Shown: piece after piece, positions 33,960 through 44,680 of the stretch | Layout: each line of letters begins with the position of its first letter | Position numbering within the stretch: the first letter of the stretch is position 1 | Notes under the pieces: generated by a model | The model's database searches: none | What the model saw: the letters and a program-made list of their open reading frames with translations, nothing else | Told to the model about the DNA's origin: nothing | Made by a program: the position numbers and the translations under genes | NCBI RefSeq assembly: GCF_032854445.1 | Contig: NC_088298.1 | Span: 6,292,488-6,356,487, forward strand | Source: Liolophura sinensis | Taxonomy: Eukaryota > Mollusca > Polyplacophora > Chitonida > Chitonidae | DNA: 64,000 bases | Reading direction: 5' to 3'

Positions 33960-34140
33960 ACACAGGCTGTGGAGCTCATCTCAAATTAACTTCGGCTAAA
34001 TTTACACACGCTGTCATGGCGCCCAGGCTTTAGACAAACTCCAAGAAGATTAAGACAAAGCTGAACAAGTAAGACTAGGCGGATAAGAATATTGCCTTAA
34101 AAAAGCAGTTGTGACAAAGAAAAATGGCACGTAGACAAAA
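33960..34140 (+). repeat. Dispersed segment E, copy 2
   Basis: TTTACACACGCTGTCATGGC, GCCCAGGCTTTAGACAAAC and AGCAGTTGTGACAAAG. Confidence 0.6.
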
Positions 34141-35037
34141 TTTAGCTACACAAAAACCTCTAACAGGGAAGACTGTAAGCCGAAGCGCACACTGCAAATA
34201 TTAACAACGCATGACACGTATTTACAAAAAACACACGCTTTAATGTGCAAACGCCTTGCTGTTTTTATTTGAACGCAGAGGCCTTAACCACAAATGCGTT
34301 AAATGTATATGGTAGGACTATATGCGCTAACGGTTTTGTTGAGTTATAGGCTGAGATTCTTTTTGATGACATTGACGTTTTCAGTAAATCATTTTCACGT
34401 TTTCTCCAAAACACTGGTGTTTGATAAAACACCGGTCATGTCAACTAGAGTCGTCAAAGAGCCATTTTTAGTTTATCATGTATATGCCTTCCAGTGTCTG
34501 CTTTGTACAACCCTCGTCCAAGAACAATGAGCTAAACGCGTAATGCGTTTTATCTCGTCTTCAACGACCAAGAAGTTCTCTCTGCACTAAAAATGACCTG
34601 AAAAAGTGAGCAAGTTCGGTAGTGTGATATTGAGTAGAAGAGCTCCATGATTTACTATGGCACACGTCACACATGGTGAAGTTCTTCAGTGATAACTTGC
34701 CGATAACACACCGGAAATACAGCTGTCCTCCATCCAAAATACACTGGCCTTCATCGTATTCGTGAAAAAATCTCGAGTATTTCATTAAGCAATGATCAAC
34801 GACACAATGATTCTGTTACAATAAATGGGTTCAAGGGATCATTGCAACCACTTAACACAAAATGGTAAAAGAAAGGCTGACAGTGTGTGCGGAGACCTGG
34901 TTTTGTTTAACTGAATTTTTTTTCTCTCAGAAATTTTGATTTGATGATTGTTATACCTTTCGACATGTTACTTTTACGTGTAAACCTAGAATGAGCTGAA
35001 TGTGAAACTGCCGTCTGTACACACCTCCAATCCAGGC
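34141..35037. other. No recognisable feature
   Basis: Two 74-75-codon frames (34303-34530 +, 34561-34785 -) have no recognised motif. Confidence 0.45.
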
Positions 35038-35228
35038 TCCAAGTCCAGCTCATGCTAGCTTCCTCTCCGGCCGTACGTGGGAAGGTCTGAAAGCAACCTG
35101 CTGATGGTCGTGGGTTTCCCCCGGGATCCGCCCGGTTTCCTCCCACCGTAATGCTGGCCGCCGTCGTATAAGTGAAATATTCTTGAGTACGGCGTAAAAC
35201 ACCAATCAAATAAATAAATAAATAAATC
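35038..35228 (+). mobile_element. SINE-A, 5'-truncated
   Basis: Begins inside the B box (CCAAGTCCAGCTCATGC), has the GGTCTGAAAGCAACC subfamily mark and a complete tail. Confidence 0.9.
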
Positions 35229-35239
35229 CAATCCAGGCA

Positions 35240-35735
35240 CAACACTGCGTATTGAAGATTTTGTTTCAGCTCATACACATTTGACTGTAGTCTGAGTCGG
35301 ATAGTACTCACAACACTGCGTATTGAAGATTTTGTTTCAGCTCATACACATTTGACTGTAATCTGAGTCGGATAGTACTCACAACACTGCGTATTGAAGA
35401 TTTTGTTTCAGCTCATACACATTTGACTGTAGTCTGAGTCGGATAGTACTCAAAACACTGCGTATTGAAGATTTTGTTTCAGCTCATACACATTTGACTG
35501 TAGTCTGAATCGGATAGTACTCACAACACTGCGTATTGAAGATTTTGTTTCAGCTCATACACATTTGACTGTAATCTGAGTCGGATAGTACTCAAAACAC
35601 TGCGTATTGAAGATTTTGTTTCAGCTCATACACATTTGACTGTAGTCTGAATCGGATAGTACTCACAACACTGCGTATTGAAGATTTTGTTTCAGCTCAT
35701 ACAAATTTGACTGTAGTCTGAGTCGGATAGTACTT
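35240..35735. repeat. 71-bp minisatellite, 7 units
   Basis: AACACTGCGTATTGAAGATT starts at 35241, 35312, 35383 and every 71 bases to 35667. Units are nearly identical. Variants at two sites (CTCAC/CTCAA; CTGAG/CTGAA) alternate in units 3-6, suggesting duplication of a 142-bp dimer. The array starts about 10 bases after a SINE-A tail. Confidence 0.97.
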
Positions 35736-36159
35736 TCCATAATGAACTAGTGGCCAAGAGCCGTGTTGCTGAATTCTCATTGGTGTGTCCCATCTTCTGG
35801 GGTTGGTGCTTAATTTGAGATGAGGTTTATTGTGGAATATGAAGGTTTTCAACAGTGCTCCTTTGTGATAATTCGTAGACTTTGTTTCCTCGATAGCAGA
35901 TAAGTAATGACGTAATGGCTTTAAACTTGGAGGGTTGTAGATAACAAAATGTCAGGGTTCTCTTATCATAGTAAATATTATGGAAGCCGGATGAGGACAT
36001 CTCGTCATAAATTGTACGCGCTTACAAAGCCAAATTCAGAATAGGCAAGAACTCCAACTGTGGCTGTTACATTACTATACTGCAATAAAGAATCATTGTG
36101 GAATTTTTAAACTTCCTAGAGCCTAAAAAATAGAATTAGCTCTGATTGAAGTCTAGTTT
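35736..36159. other. No recognisable feature
   Basis: No gene or repeat seen. Confidence 0.45.
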
Positions 36160-36167
36160 GATTGATG

Positions 36168-36197
<30 letters not shown>
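36160..36197. repeat. (GATT)n microsatellite
   Basis: About nine GATT units, merging into the ATTT end of the SINE that follows. Confidence 0.9.
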
Positions 36198-36199
<2 letters not shown>

Positions 36200-36270
36200 T
36201 ATTTATTTGATTGGTGTTTTACACCGTACTCGAGAATATTTCACTTATACGACGGTGGCCAGCATTATGG
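36198..36270 (-). mobile_element. SINE-A tail, interrupted by another SINE-A
   Basis: Runs from the ATTTATTTGATTGG tail to CAGCATTATGG and stops exactly where a second SINE-A tail begins. Confidence 0.85.
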
Positions 36271-36408
36271 TTTATTTATTTATTTATTTATTTATTTGAT
36301 TGGTGTTTTACGCCGTACTCAAGAACATTTTCACATACGACAGTGGCCAGCATTATGGTGGGATGAAACCGGGAAGAACCCCATGGGAAACCCACGACCA
36401 TCCGCAGG
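36271..36408 (-). mobile_element. SINE-A, truncated, same orientation
   Basis: (TTTA)n, GATTGGTGTTTTACGCCG ... CACGACCATCCGCAGG. Lies directly after the previous copy. Confidence 0.85.
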
Positions 36409-36615
36409 TAAGTTAGGTTTGAGCTTGTGCATATATTTAATATAGAATGGATCGACTGAAAGTGTTCTCTTATCTTCAGTGATTTTGAAGAGTGGATGTG
36501 CTATTAATCATGTTCATAAATTCCACGCACCTCTTCCGAGCTGTATTTACACTGCTGGGTTGGTTAAACCTGGTCGTTAAAAACGCTCTACATCCGGTGT
36601 TGCTTACATTAATTT

Positions 36616-36790
36616 TGTTTATTTATTTTATTGGTGTTTCACTCTGTACTCACTTACATTTCACTTATACGGTGGCGGGATAATGGTGAGAGGAAACCGA
36701 GCAGAACCCAGGGGGAAACCGAGGACCACCCACAGGTTACTGGCAGACCTTCACAAGCACGGCAGGAAATGAAGTCAGCATGAGCTGGAT
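36616..36790 (-). mobile_element. SINE-A, partial
   Basis: TTATTTTATTGGTGTTTCAC through GTCAGCATGAGCTGGATTT. The head beyond the B box is missing. Confidence 0.8.
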
Positions 36791-36860
36791 TTCCGTTATC
36801 ATTTTTCTTGTTAGTTCGTGTTACAATCACTAACCCATATACTTTATTTCTTCTCTAAAA

Positions 36861-37091
36861 GTCAAGAGTCATGGCCCTGGATCACGAAGCGATCTTATGA
36901 CTTCGGTCAAAGTTTTAATCGTTAAATTTGGTATGTTTCTTTCCGTCATATTATCTGAAATGTGTTGCGCAATAGTTTCACCAGGATTTACAAGGTCAAG
37001 CAATATTTTACACATCTTACTTCATAAATAACAATTTTAAAGTGATTTGAAATTTTGATCGCTTCGTGATCCCGTGATCAGGGCTCTTAAC
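36861..37091. mobile_element. MITE-like element with inverted ends
   Basis: The left side GGCCCTGGATCACGAAGCGA and right side (reverse complement) CCCTGATCACGGGATCACGA carry the same GGATCACGAAGCGATC block about 230 bp apart in inverted orientation, with outer GT(C/T)AAGAG. No coding capacity. The exact ends and target-site duplication are unclear. Confidence 0.55.
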
Positions 37092-37350
37092 TGTCCTTTA
37101 ATAAAATATCATTAAGACATCGCCAATAGTGTTGCAGAACAAAGCCCTATACGTTAAACTCATATGCCTAAATACGCAATGGAGGCTTCAGTAAAATATT
37201 CATGAGTACGGCGGAAATCGACAGAGTTTATCAATAACAGGAGGGAATAAAATCAGATTTCCAATTTTCTTTCGACCATTTATAACAATCTTTGAAGTAT
37301 TATGTAATAGAAAAGGCCACCTGGCGAAAACCTGCGGAACTTTCGTACCA

Positions 37351-37561
37351 GGGGCCTCCGTGGTCAAGGAGGTTACCCCGCAAGCGCGGCACAGTGAACC
37401 AGGAGCCTCCCACCAATGCGGTCGATGTGAGTTCGAATCCATCCCATGAGTTTCCCCTACGCTCTGCCCGGTTTTCTCTCACCATAATGCTGATCGCGGT
37501 TGTGTAAGTGAAGTATTCTTGAACACGGAATCAAACACTAAATAAGTATATAAATAAATAT
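37351..37561 (+). mobile_element. SINE-A with internal deletion
   Basis: GGGGCCTCCGTGGTCAAGG head, B box GTGAGTTCGAATCC, then a jump to GTTTCCCCTACGCTCTGCCC and a decayed tail. Confidence 0.85.
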
Positions 37562-38150
37562 ATTTTGTTCAGCTTATACAGGACTGTTTGAATTGCCATT
37601 TCAAAGTGAATCTCCAATTATTATTTATCTTACGCTGTTGAATTCAATCAAGATAATATATATAATACACATCGAGGTAAAGTTGATTTTTGACGTACCG
37701 ACTGTCAACTTCCTAATGCATATCGTTAATAATAAACTGTATGTTTATACATTTTTTTCGGTACGAAACCTAAAGGTGTTACATTTTTATTGCCAAGTCG
37801 AGCGATTCTGGCCGCGGCAGGAGGAGCCATGCAGTCGGGTCAGCGGATTGTGAGTGGCAGTGATGAGGACAGTCTGTCGCTCAACATGGGTGAAAATAAC
37901 AACCGAGCTAATCTCTTAAAATGTTTTAAACAAGCACTACCGACAAAAATAATGAAGGCTTGAATGCTATTCAATGGAAACAGCAATTCGTAACTTACAG
38001 AAATCCCAATTTAAATTTTGTCTTTCTTCACACGATTACGCACCTCAAAGTACGGCGCGCAGTGGGCCTGTAAACGGAGATTAAGCGCCTCCTTGTTCCC
38101 CCGCCCTCTGCAGTTCCTGACATGGCCTGCTGTAACTTAACAACTTCTGC
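37562..38150. other. No recognisable feature
   Basis: An 86-codon frame at 37593-37853 shows nothing recognisable. Confidence 0.4.
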
Positions 38151-38175
38151 ATTCTGGGAGTGAAAGCCTGGACTT

Positions 38176-38224
38176 GAGGGTGGAGGGGATTAGGGTGAGG
38201 TGGAGTGGGGGTGGGGGGGGGGGC
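38176..38224 (+). other. G-rich tract
   Basis: GAGGGTGGAGGGGATTAGGG then runs of 5 and 12 G. Possible G-quadruplex. Confidence 0.55.
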
Positions 38225-38394
38225 TGATATAAGCCATGTTTTCTGCCTTTTCATGTAGTAGGCCCGACTGAACGATCAAGTCACATACGACTACGCTCGA
38301 GTCCTCTGTAATAGAAGTGTTTTTGATGAGACCTAGTCCATCTTTTCTCAATGTGTGGCATTGTCAGCTTATGTAAGTAACTTTACGGTATCTT

Positions 38395-38472
38395 GCGTGG
38401 TGTTACTGCAGTCGTATGCCGCGTGGTGTTACTGTAGTTGTACACCGCGTAGTGTTGCTACAGTCGTAAGCC
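38395..38472 (+). repeat. 26-bp tandem repeat, 3 units
   Basis: Units start GCGT(G/A)GTGTT at 38395, 38421 and 38447. Confidence 0.85.
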
Positions 38473-38555
38473 ACACAGGGGCGTGGAATAACCTTGAAAT
38501 TAGTTGTAAAAGTACAGAGATTGTCTCCTGTGGTCTGTATTGTACATATAGAGAA

Positions 38556-38720
38556 TGTATGCGTCAAAGCAGACTTTCGTATACCAGCCGTCCACAAATA
38601 AGGATGTTCAGGGTCAAAAATCGCAAGGCCAATTCCCAAAACCACAAACTACCAATAAACTAAGAAAATACATAAAGTATGAAAATAGGACGAAATCATA
38701 CAAAGAGAAGCCGTCAACAG
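38556..38720 (-). repeat. Family B, longer copy
   Basis: On minus: GGTTTTGGGAATTGGCCTTG preceded by TTTTCTTAGTTTATTGGTAG. The upstream part is shared with 50475 and 63505. Confidence 0.8.
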
Positions 38721-38814
38721 TTTCATTGATGTATGAAATGCGCAAGGTATGTTCAGTGAGTTAAATGGGAATTTGGAATTAGACACAATCATGAAGGTGA
38801 GTGCCAGAAATTCA

Positions 38815-38965
38815 TGACGCTTGGTTCATATTTACTTACAAGAGAATTATACTCATTGTAAAACTTAAGAAACTTGGAGTGAAGGCGTTTGATGGAATAA
38901 CTTCGACACACAAGATTTTGCATTAATAACTTGTGACGTTGATTGAAATCGTCACATCTAGTTAA
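38815..38965 (-). pseudogene. Retroelement RT C-terminal fragment, distal part
   Basis: Matches 55000-55140 and 10826-10985 (CATTGTAAAACTTAAGAAAC, AAGGCGTTTGATGGA, GTTGATTGAAATCGTCAC). Similarity breaks at the start of the 48-bp array and resumes at about 39641, so the array sits inside the coding relic. Confidence 0.6.
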
Positions 38966-39490
38966 TGACGTACAACATAGGGAGTAATACTAGAGCAGCA
39001 ACGACAGTGTGATAGACATACAGCATTGTGAGTAAAACCAGAGGAGCGACGACAGTGTGATAGACGTACAACATAGAGAGTAAGACCAGAGCAGCGACGA
39101 CAGAGTGATAGACGTACAGTATGGAGAGTAAAACTAGAGCAGCGACGACAGTGTGATAGACATACAGCATAGAGAGTAAAACCACAGCAGCGACGACAGT
39201 GTGATAGGCATACAGCATAGAGAGTAAAACCACAGCAGCGACGACAGTGTGATAGGCATACAGCATAGAGAGTAAAACCACAGCAGCCACGACAGTGTGA
39301 TAGACATACAGCATAGAGAGTAAAACCACAGCAGCGACGACAGTGTGATAGACATACAGCATAGAGAGTAAAACCACAGCAGCGACGACAGTGTGATAGG
39401 CGGACAGCATAAAGAGTACAACCACAGCTGCGACGACAGTGTGATAGGCGTACAGCATGGAGAGTAAAACCACGGCTGCGACGACAGATT
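38966..39490 (-). repeat. 48-bp minisatellite, about 11 units
   Basis: AGTAAAACCA recurs every 48 bases (39127, 39175 ...), with GCAGCGACGACAGTGTGATA in each unit. On minus none of the three frames has a stop over most of the array, giving frames of 126, 171 and 182 codons such as VVLLSMLYAYHTVVAA repeats. Overlapping open frames in all phases are a property of the unit, not evidence of a gene. Confidence 0.97.
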
Positions 39491-39640
39491 GATGACATAC
39501 ACTTTAACATACAATCACACTAAAACAATGCAAAGGGACCAGACCCCGGGGATGTTTATCCCATTAGCAGAATTCTGGTTTATGCAGGAATACAATATAA
39601 TTAAAGATGTTCAGCTTATATAGTAGAACCAGAACAGCGA
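39491..39640 (+). repeat. Family G body piece
   Basis: AAAACAATGCAAAGGGACCA and CCCCGGGGATGTTTATCCC match 9650-9710. It ends with another monomer piece, GAACCAGAACAGCGACGGCA. Confidence 0.55.
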
Positions 39641-39850
39641 CGGCAGTGATACATAACACATAGGATCTAACCAATGCTAGAAGGCAAGATATGTACACGC
39701 CACTTGCAGGGCCGTTTGGTACATTGCTATCCAAGTAAGGATAATTTACAATGTCAAAACTGAAAGTATCCCTCTTGTCGTACAGTCTGCTAGAGAGGAA
39801 ACAGTTTTGGTCTTTGTACAAATATAGGTCCAGATAAGACACCATCTGGA
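39641..39850 (-). pseudogene. Retroelement RT C-terminal fragment, proximal part
   Basis: On minus it reads SYLDLYLYKDQ, then RLYDKRDTFSFDIVNYPYLD and SNVPNGPASGVYIS. This matches 55140-55323 closely. The pattern YLD......LYDKRD.F.F.I.N.PYLDSN.P..PA..VYIS.L recurs in many invertebrate retroelement reverse transcriptases just after the YIDD domain. The frame is lost after about 65 codons where family G sequence begins. Confidence 0.65.
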
Positions 39851-40145
39851 GAGTCTGTGGTTTGCTTCAGCCCCACATGCCTGCCTGGGCTATACCGCTG
39901 TGACGTCACAAGGTCAACGGCGGGTTGATTCCGGTGGAGTAGATTTTCTGATGTTTGATCACCAAATTCTACCGCTTTCTTCCGTTTCCGACATTTTAGA
40001 TGATCGCAATCGAATCAGGGGACATCAAATCATCTATCTGCAATTTGGAAGGCCCAGTGCTGGGGTCTGCTTTAAAATTATGCAATAGACAAAGTGCTCT
40101 AACTACTTTTTCTGCGCAAGAATATGAGCTTACAACATATCCATG
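39851..40145. other. No recognisable feature
   Basis: No supported gene. Confidence 0.4.
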
Positions 40146-40222
40146 TGAAGTGCTTGTGTTGTTACGCTTGTCTTGTTACGCTTGTGCTGTTACGCTTGTG
40201 TTGTTACGCTTGTGTTGTTACT
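40146..40222 (+). repeat. 14-bp tandem repeat, about 5 units
   Basis: Repeats of TTACGCTTGTGTTG with C/G variants. Confidence 0.9.
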
Positions 40223-41078
40223 TATTTTAGAGATAGCTGGTTAAAAGAAACATACTGTTGTTTAGTACATCAGCTGCCAACGCTGGTGAGCAATTTGATC
40301 TTACCCTGTTGCGATTCCTGCTGTGATGTCTTAATATTGACGCGGAATTTCACCAAAAATGGATTCATCATTTTGTTCCTTATAATGAGGAGCTTGACTG
40401 CATGCACATAGCTCCAGTGTGCCACCTTCATCTGCACATTTTCCTTGTGAGGGCCAGACAATCTAATCACGTTTTTTCCTGTGGTTCAAATCCTGTGTAT
40501 TCTAATCACAGCCGTCCACACACTGATTGTGATAGGTATAGCATTGACCCGGGACAATTTTAATTCAGTCCGTTGTCAGGTTGATTGTTTACTGTCGTAT
40601 ATACCAGATGGAAAGCTTTCTCTATTTCAGTGGGAGTCATCATAATCCTTACAGCGCATGCGTCGCTCTCTTTGTTCACTTTACATCACTGCCACCACCG
40701 GTAAATTTTACACAGAAATCCTTAATAACGCCGAGGTCACTGGGGTTAGAGTGATGAGGCAGAAAGTGATGTCAGAAAACACAAACACCCTGTCTCAATC
40801 TTTGTCTTATCTTTACTGGATACACGTGCATTCTCTTTATCTAAAGAGGACACAACATGATTCTAACACACACTTAAAACATTTTGTTTACCCACTTGTG
40901 GGTTTTCCATGTAACTGAGTTTTATTTCCGTCTGTAAGCTGTACTTAAGGCTTCTGAATCCAACTCAGAAGAGCATAAAAAAGAACTTGTATTTCTTGTG
41001 CAGTCAAGTTTGGGTCACATCAACGCAGATGTCATTAAGATCGGTGCCTAAGAGGACTATGTTGTTTCTCCCTATATT
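40223..41078. other. No recognisable feature
   Basis: An 86-codon ATG frame (40658-40918) shows no known motif. Confidence 0.4.
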
Positions 41079-41333
41079 ATAATGTACACGCAATTATCAA
41101 CGTCAGAAACGAACATTACAGGTTGACCAAACCAAACGTATCCGACAAAGCCCCGTAATCACAAAATAGTTCCAAGGCAGTACGGCAATACCTGCAATGT
41201 GTTCAGATACGAACTGCACGCTAGGTGGCGCGGCGCTGATGCCTTAGAATGTTCCAGAATACGCTCAGTTCGGGGCATGTTTGTTTACAACAAGTTTTCA
41301 GGAGTTTTCTTATTCTAGAAAATTCAACCAGTC

Positions 41334-41340
41334 TATATAA
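41334..41340 (+). promoter_or_regulatory. TATA box of solo LTR copy 2
   Basis: TATATAA in GTCTATATAAGACC, the same position relative to downstream LTR sequence as in copy 1. Confidence 0.5.
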
Positions 41341-41801
41341 GACCTATGAAAGCAGGTCAAGGAGGAGAAAGGAGAGTTATTGAGAGTTTTGGATGTTTTC
41401 GCTGTGTGTTACTTTAGTAGGCCTTTTGTGCTGAATTTTGGTGTCTTTATAGTCTCTGGCTTTGTTATATCCTATCTCCACCGAGCACTTGTTCAGTCTG
41501 AACTTGTATATTCAATTTGTGCTCTTGTGTACTCAGTGCTTATTAGTAGCCTACACGGACCCTGTCTGTGGAATTTTGTGTATATTTCGTGATACACTCA
41601 GTTATACTGTGGATTTTCCCTCTTATTTGTGCATTTATGCCTGTATGGTTTTCAGCATTGTGGAGTATATGCGTCCGTTTGGACTTGACACCGTAGTACA
41701 TGTAAGTACTTTAGTATTTGTATAGATACTGGTATCGTTTCTTGTTAAACTTAAGTACTTTAGTATTTGTAAAAGTCTTGTTATCTGTTCTTGTTAAAGC
41801 T

Positions 41802-41822
41802 AATAAATTGTTGTAAAATAAA
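41802..41822 (+). promoter_or_regulatory. Polyadenylation signals of solo LTR copy 2
   Basis: AATAAA at 41802-41807 and 41817-41822, as in copy 1. Confidence 0.5.
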
Positions 41823-41919
41823 ATCTGCCGGTTTGGTTACTTTTTTGTGCGGCTAAACTGTCGTGTATTTCGAACAAGCCATCTCTTTATAATACTGACA
41901 GTTTGGGTCGTAACAATAA

Positions 41920-42384
41920 TTGCAAATTAGATTAAAAGTTTTTCGGCGATGGGAAACATTTACAGAAAATATGCGTACGAATCTGTCAGTGAAAGCTTTA
42001 AACGTACGAACGGAAAGGAATGTATCATGTCAAAGTCTTTTCATTCAAAGTATGAACAACGGAAATGAAAACCTCCCGAGAAAAAAGCGTATTTTTAGTT
42101 GGATTGCACCAGTTATCTATCAACCATTAAACCTTTTTGGCTATGACAACTTTAAATGACAGAAAAAAGAAGGTGGCGTTCTGCAACAAGTGAACAACCG
42201 GCAAGCAGACATTGATATTTGCGTACGCCCCTCTCCCAGCCTCCAAAAATCTCGGGCGTGCGCTGTCAATATTGTATCCTTACTGTTTTCAAATTTTTCA
42301 GTCCGTACCTTTATAGGAAAAATTATGTTAAGGCAATGGAGTGATATTCAGGGGAAAATGTTAAGTTCTGGGAAGGTAAAACCG
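41920..42384. other. No recognisable feature
   Basis: Frames of 68-79 codons only. Confidence 0.4.
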
Positions 42385-42525
42385 ATTCGAATGTGAAGAC
42401 CGGAGATCTGTGAGGCTCCAATGGCTTTGCTGCCTACAGCTTACAGCCTAGTTTTGTGAGACCGACGGGAAGAAAGTGGTCTGTTTGTGATCGGATTGCT
42501 GTCTCTAAACTCCTCACTTTCGGTA
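42385..42525. repeat. Diverged direct repeat, copy 1
   Basis: CCGATTCGAATGTGAAGACC, GAGATCTGTGAGGCTCCAAT and CTGTCTCTAAACTCCT recur in changed form at 42752-42880, about 367 bp downstream. Confidence 0.45.
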
Positions 42526-42751
42526 TCTCGACAGAGCTCTCTAAACTAGCTTGGAAAAAACTTTCTCCGTATTAAAAGCGAAAATGTTTCGGTTTTAAGA
42601 ACGCAAAAGCACAAATAATATACTTGTAAGAGACAAGTCAGAATTATTACGTCATTACAACGGGAAATGATATCTGGCAAAAAGTAATAGCGATCATACT
42701 TCTGCGCTTTATAAAAACATGTGGACAAAAAACATCATTGTTTTCCGACAA

Positions 42752-42880
42752 AATCGATTAGAATGTAAAGAACGGAAATCTATGATGGTCCAATAACCCA
42801 AATGCTAACAGATTAGGGTTTGGAGTGAGAAAGACACTGATTTAATGTCGATTCTGTCTCTTAACTCCTTACATAAGATT
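42752..42880. repeat. Diverged direct repeat, copy 2
   Basis: TCGATTAGAATGTAAAGAAC, AAATCTATGATGGTCCAAT and CTGTCTCTTAACTCCT. See copy 1. Confidence 0.45.
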
Positions 42881-43869
42881 TGGACGAAACCATTTGCAGG
42901 ATTGAAAATTAAAATTTGCTTGCACTGAATCCCAAAAAACGTTACAGTTTTTCAGCATTCCAATCGGCAAGTCATTTATCCTCGAGGTCAAAGAATTAAG
43001 TTATTTCGACATTAAGGAGACGAGTGTTTTCAGCAGACTTAAACACCTTCGTATTTCTGGCATGTTATTACAAAGCATTAAAGAAAAAAATTTAACAGCA
43101 ACTCTGCAGAAACTTTCTCTCTAGGGTTTATTTATATCAGTCAGGAAAACCCGATTAAAATAAAGCTTATCTTTAAGTTCAAAGAAGAACACTCCAGATT
43201 GAAGTAATCATTGTAAAAAAATAAACAGGAGGGAAAACTGCCTCTGAAAATACACTTGTCTACTTGTTTCAAGTTTGACTACATTGTGAGCAAAGAAGGG
43301 CACGGCTATGAGGTTGTGAGTTATGAGGTTATGAAAACGATCAAATATTATTTTGCCATTAACCAAATATTTCTTGGCACATTTATAAACAACCAAAATG
43401 TTTTGGCCGAAATATTTATAGTCGGATTGACCGCAAAAAGCTTGGTCGGACTGACCACAAAGAACTTTGCCACACTTGCCGCTACAACCCGTAAAAATCC
43501 CTAAATCATGATGCTCGTGTTACAATGAACATAGATAACCGATGCTATATTCCTGCTTGCGGAAGGATGTTGACCTGTTCAATGAGTCATGTTAAATTTA
43601 TTAGAAAAACTGTTGTTTAAGTGATTCTAGAATGTACTGTGTTTTTGTGGCAGATTTTCCATTAAATACAGCAGAGTCTATAAACTCAGCATGAAGACTG
43701 CATTAGAAAAGCAGATAAAATGTTGAATGTAACACATTATTATGTTATATTAACAGAATACATTCTAGCATCACTAAGACAACAGAATTTTTGTTCAAAT
43801 TAATCAGATTACTTTTTTTTAGTGTATTGATATAAACTGTTTGGATGATATATGGATGGTCCAAGAAAA
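42881..43869. other. No recognisable feature
   Basis: An 82-codon frame (43256-43504) and its antisense shadow; nothing recognisable. Confidence 0.4.
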
Positions 43870-43934
43870 GATGGCCGCCGTCGTATAAGTGAAATATTCT
43901 TGGGTGCGGTATAAAACACCAATCAAATCAATAT
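43870..43934 (+). mobile_element. SINE-A tail fragment
   Basis: GGCCGCCGTCGTATAAGTGA ... ATAAAACACCAATCAAATCA. Confidence 0.85.
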
Positions 43935-44599
43935 ATCAAAAAAGGCGAAGACAGTTGTGTACTGTTTTCATGTCAACACCGTCTGTCAATAAGAAAAGAG
44001 GATATAAAATGACAGATTGCGTTTGACTGGGTGCACACAAATCAGTTTCCAGCAAACTTAGGCAACCTGACCTGAAGCTGTTGTGAGGTAACTCATTGCT
44101 TCAGCTACAAATATTCTCATCGATTTTAACCAACTTAATTTACTTTTTTTTGTAGATGTTTCCAGTATCCAGTTCTGATTTTTCACCAAAAAAGACACCT
44201 GCTGCAAATCTAATCACAGACCTGATTTTTTCGTTACCGTGCCTGAAATGTCAAACGTTGACCCAAGCGTCATTCATGTCGATGTTGTAGCAAGGACATT
44301 TGCCATGCATTTTTACACATTTATCTACTTCTGCAAAACAGACGCTGTTTCGGCAATCTCACACGACGACTACATTTGTGAACGGATTTACTTAAATCGA
44401 TATAGTAAAATTTTCCGATATTTGACTTAGATTGCAAAAGTGGATTTTGACCGAGAATATTGGCCTATATTGTTCGCAGCCAGTTTATAAAGAATTTTTC
44501 AGTGCTAGCGACGCTATTTACTGTCGCATCCAATCTATGTTCAAATCCAGAAGGGGCACATGGTAACTGTATATGAATTAACATACGGATTTTTTATTA
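43935..44599. other. No recognisable feature
   Basis: No supported gene. Confidence 0.4.
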
Positions 44600-44680
44600 G
44601 TCCAAGATATCGTGTTAGTGACAAGCAATTTTGTTGTTAACAAAAGATAACCATATGTAACTAATACCGGATTAATAATG
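44600..44680 (-). repeat. Family R flank
   Basis: The reverse complement matches 755-830 (GGTTATCTTTTGTTAAC versus GGTTATCTTCTGCTGAC; GCTTGTCACTAACAC versus ACTTGTCGATAACAC). Confidence 0.5.

Larger units (their letters stand above)
41083..41915 (+). mobile_element. Solo LTR, copy 2
   Basis: An 833-bp segment starting TGTACACGC and ending GTCGTAACA, with the duplication ATAA on both sides (41079-41082, 41916-41919). From TTAGAATGTTCCAGAATACG to the end it is very similar to copy 1 at 3961-4747; the first ~170 bp have diverged or been rearranged. TATA box, AATAAA signals and 3' terminus are all kept. No internal region or second LTR is present. The different duplication shows a separate insertion. 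Confidence 0.8.

Noticed and set aside
35240-35735. CRISPR array
   Set aside because: The repeats are head-to-tail without unique spacers, and the context is an animal genome full of SINEs.
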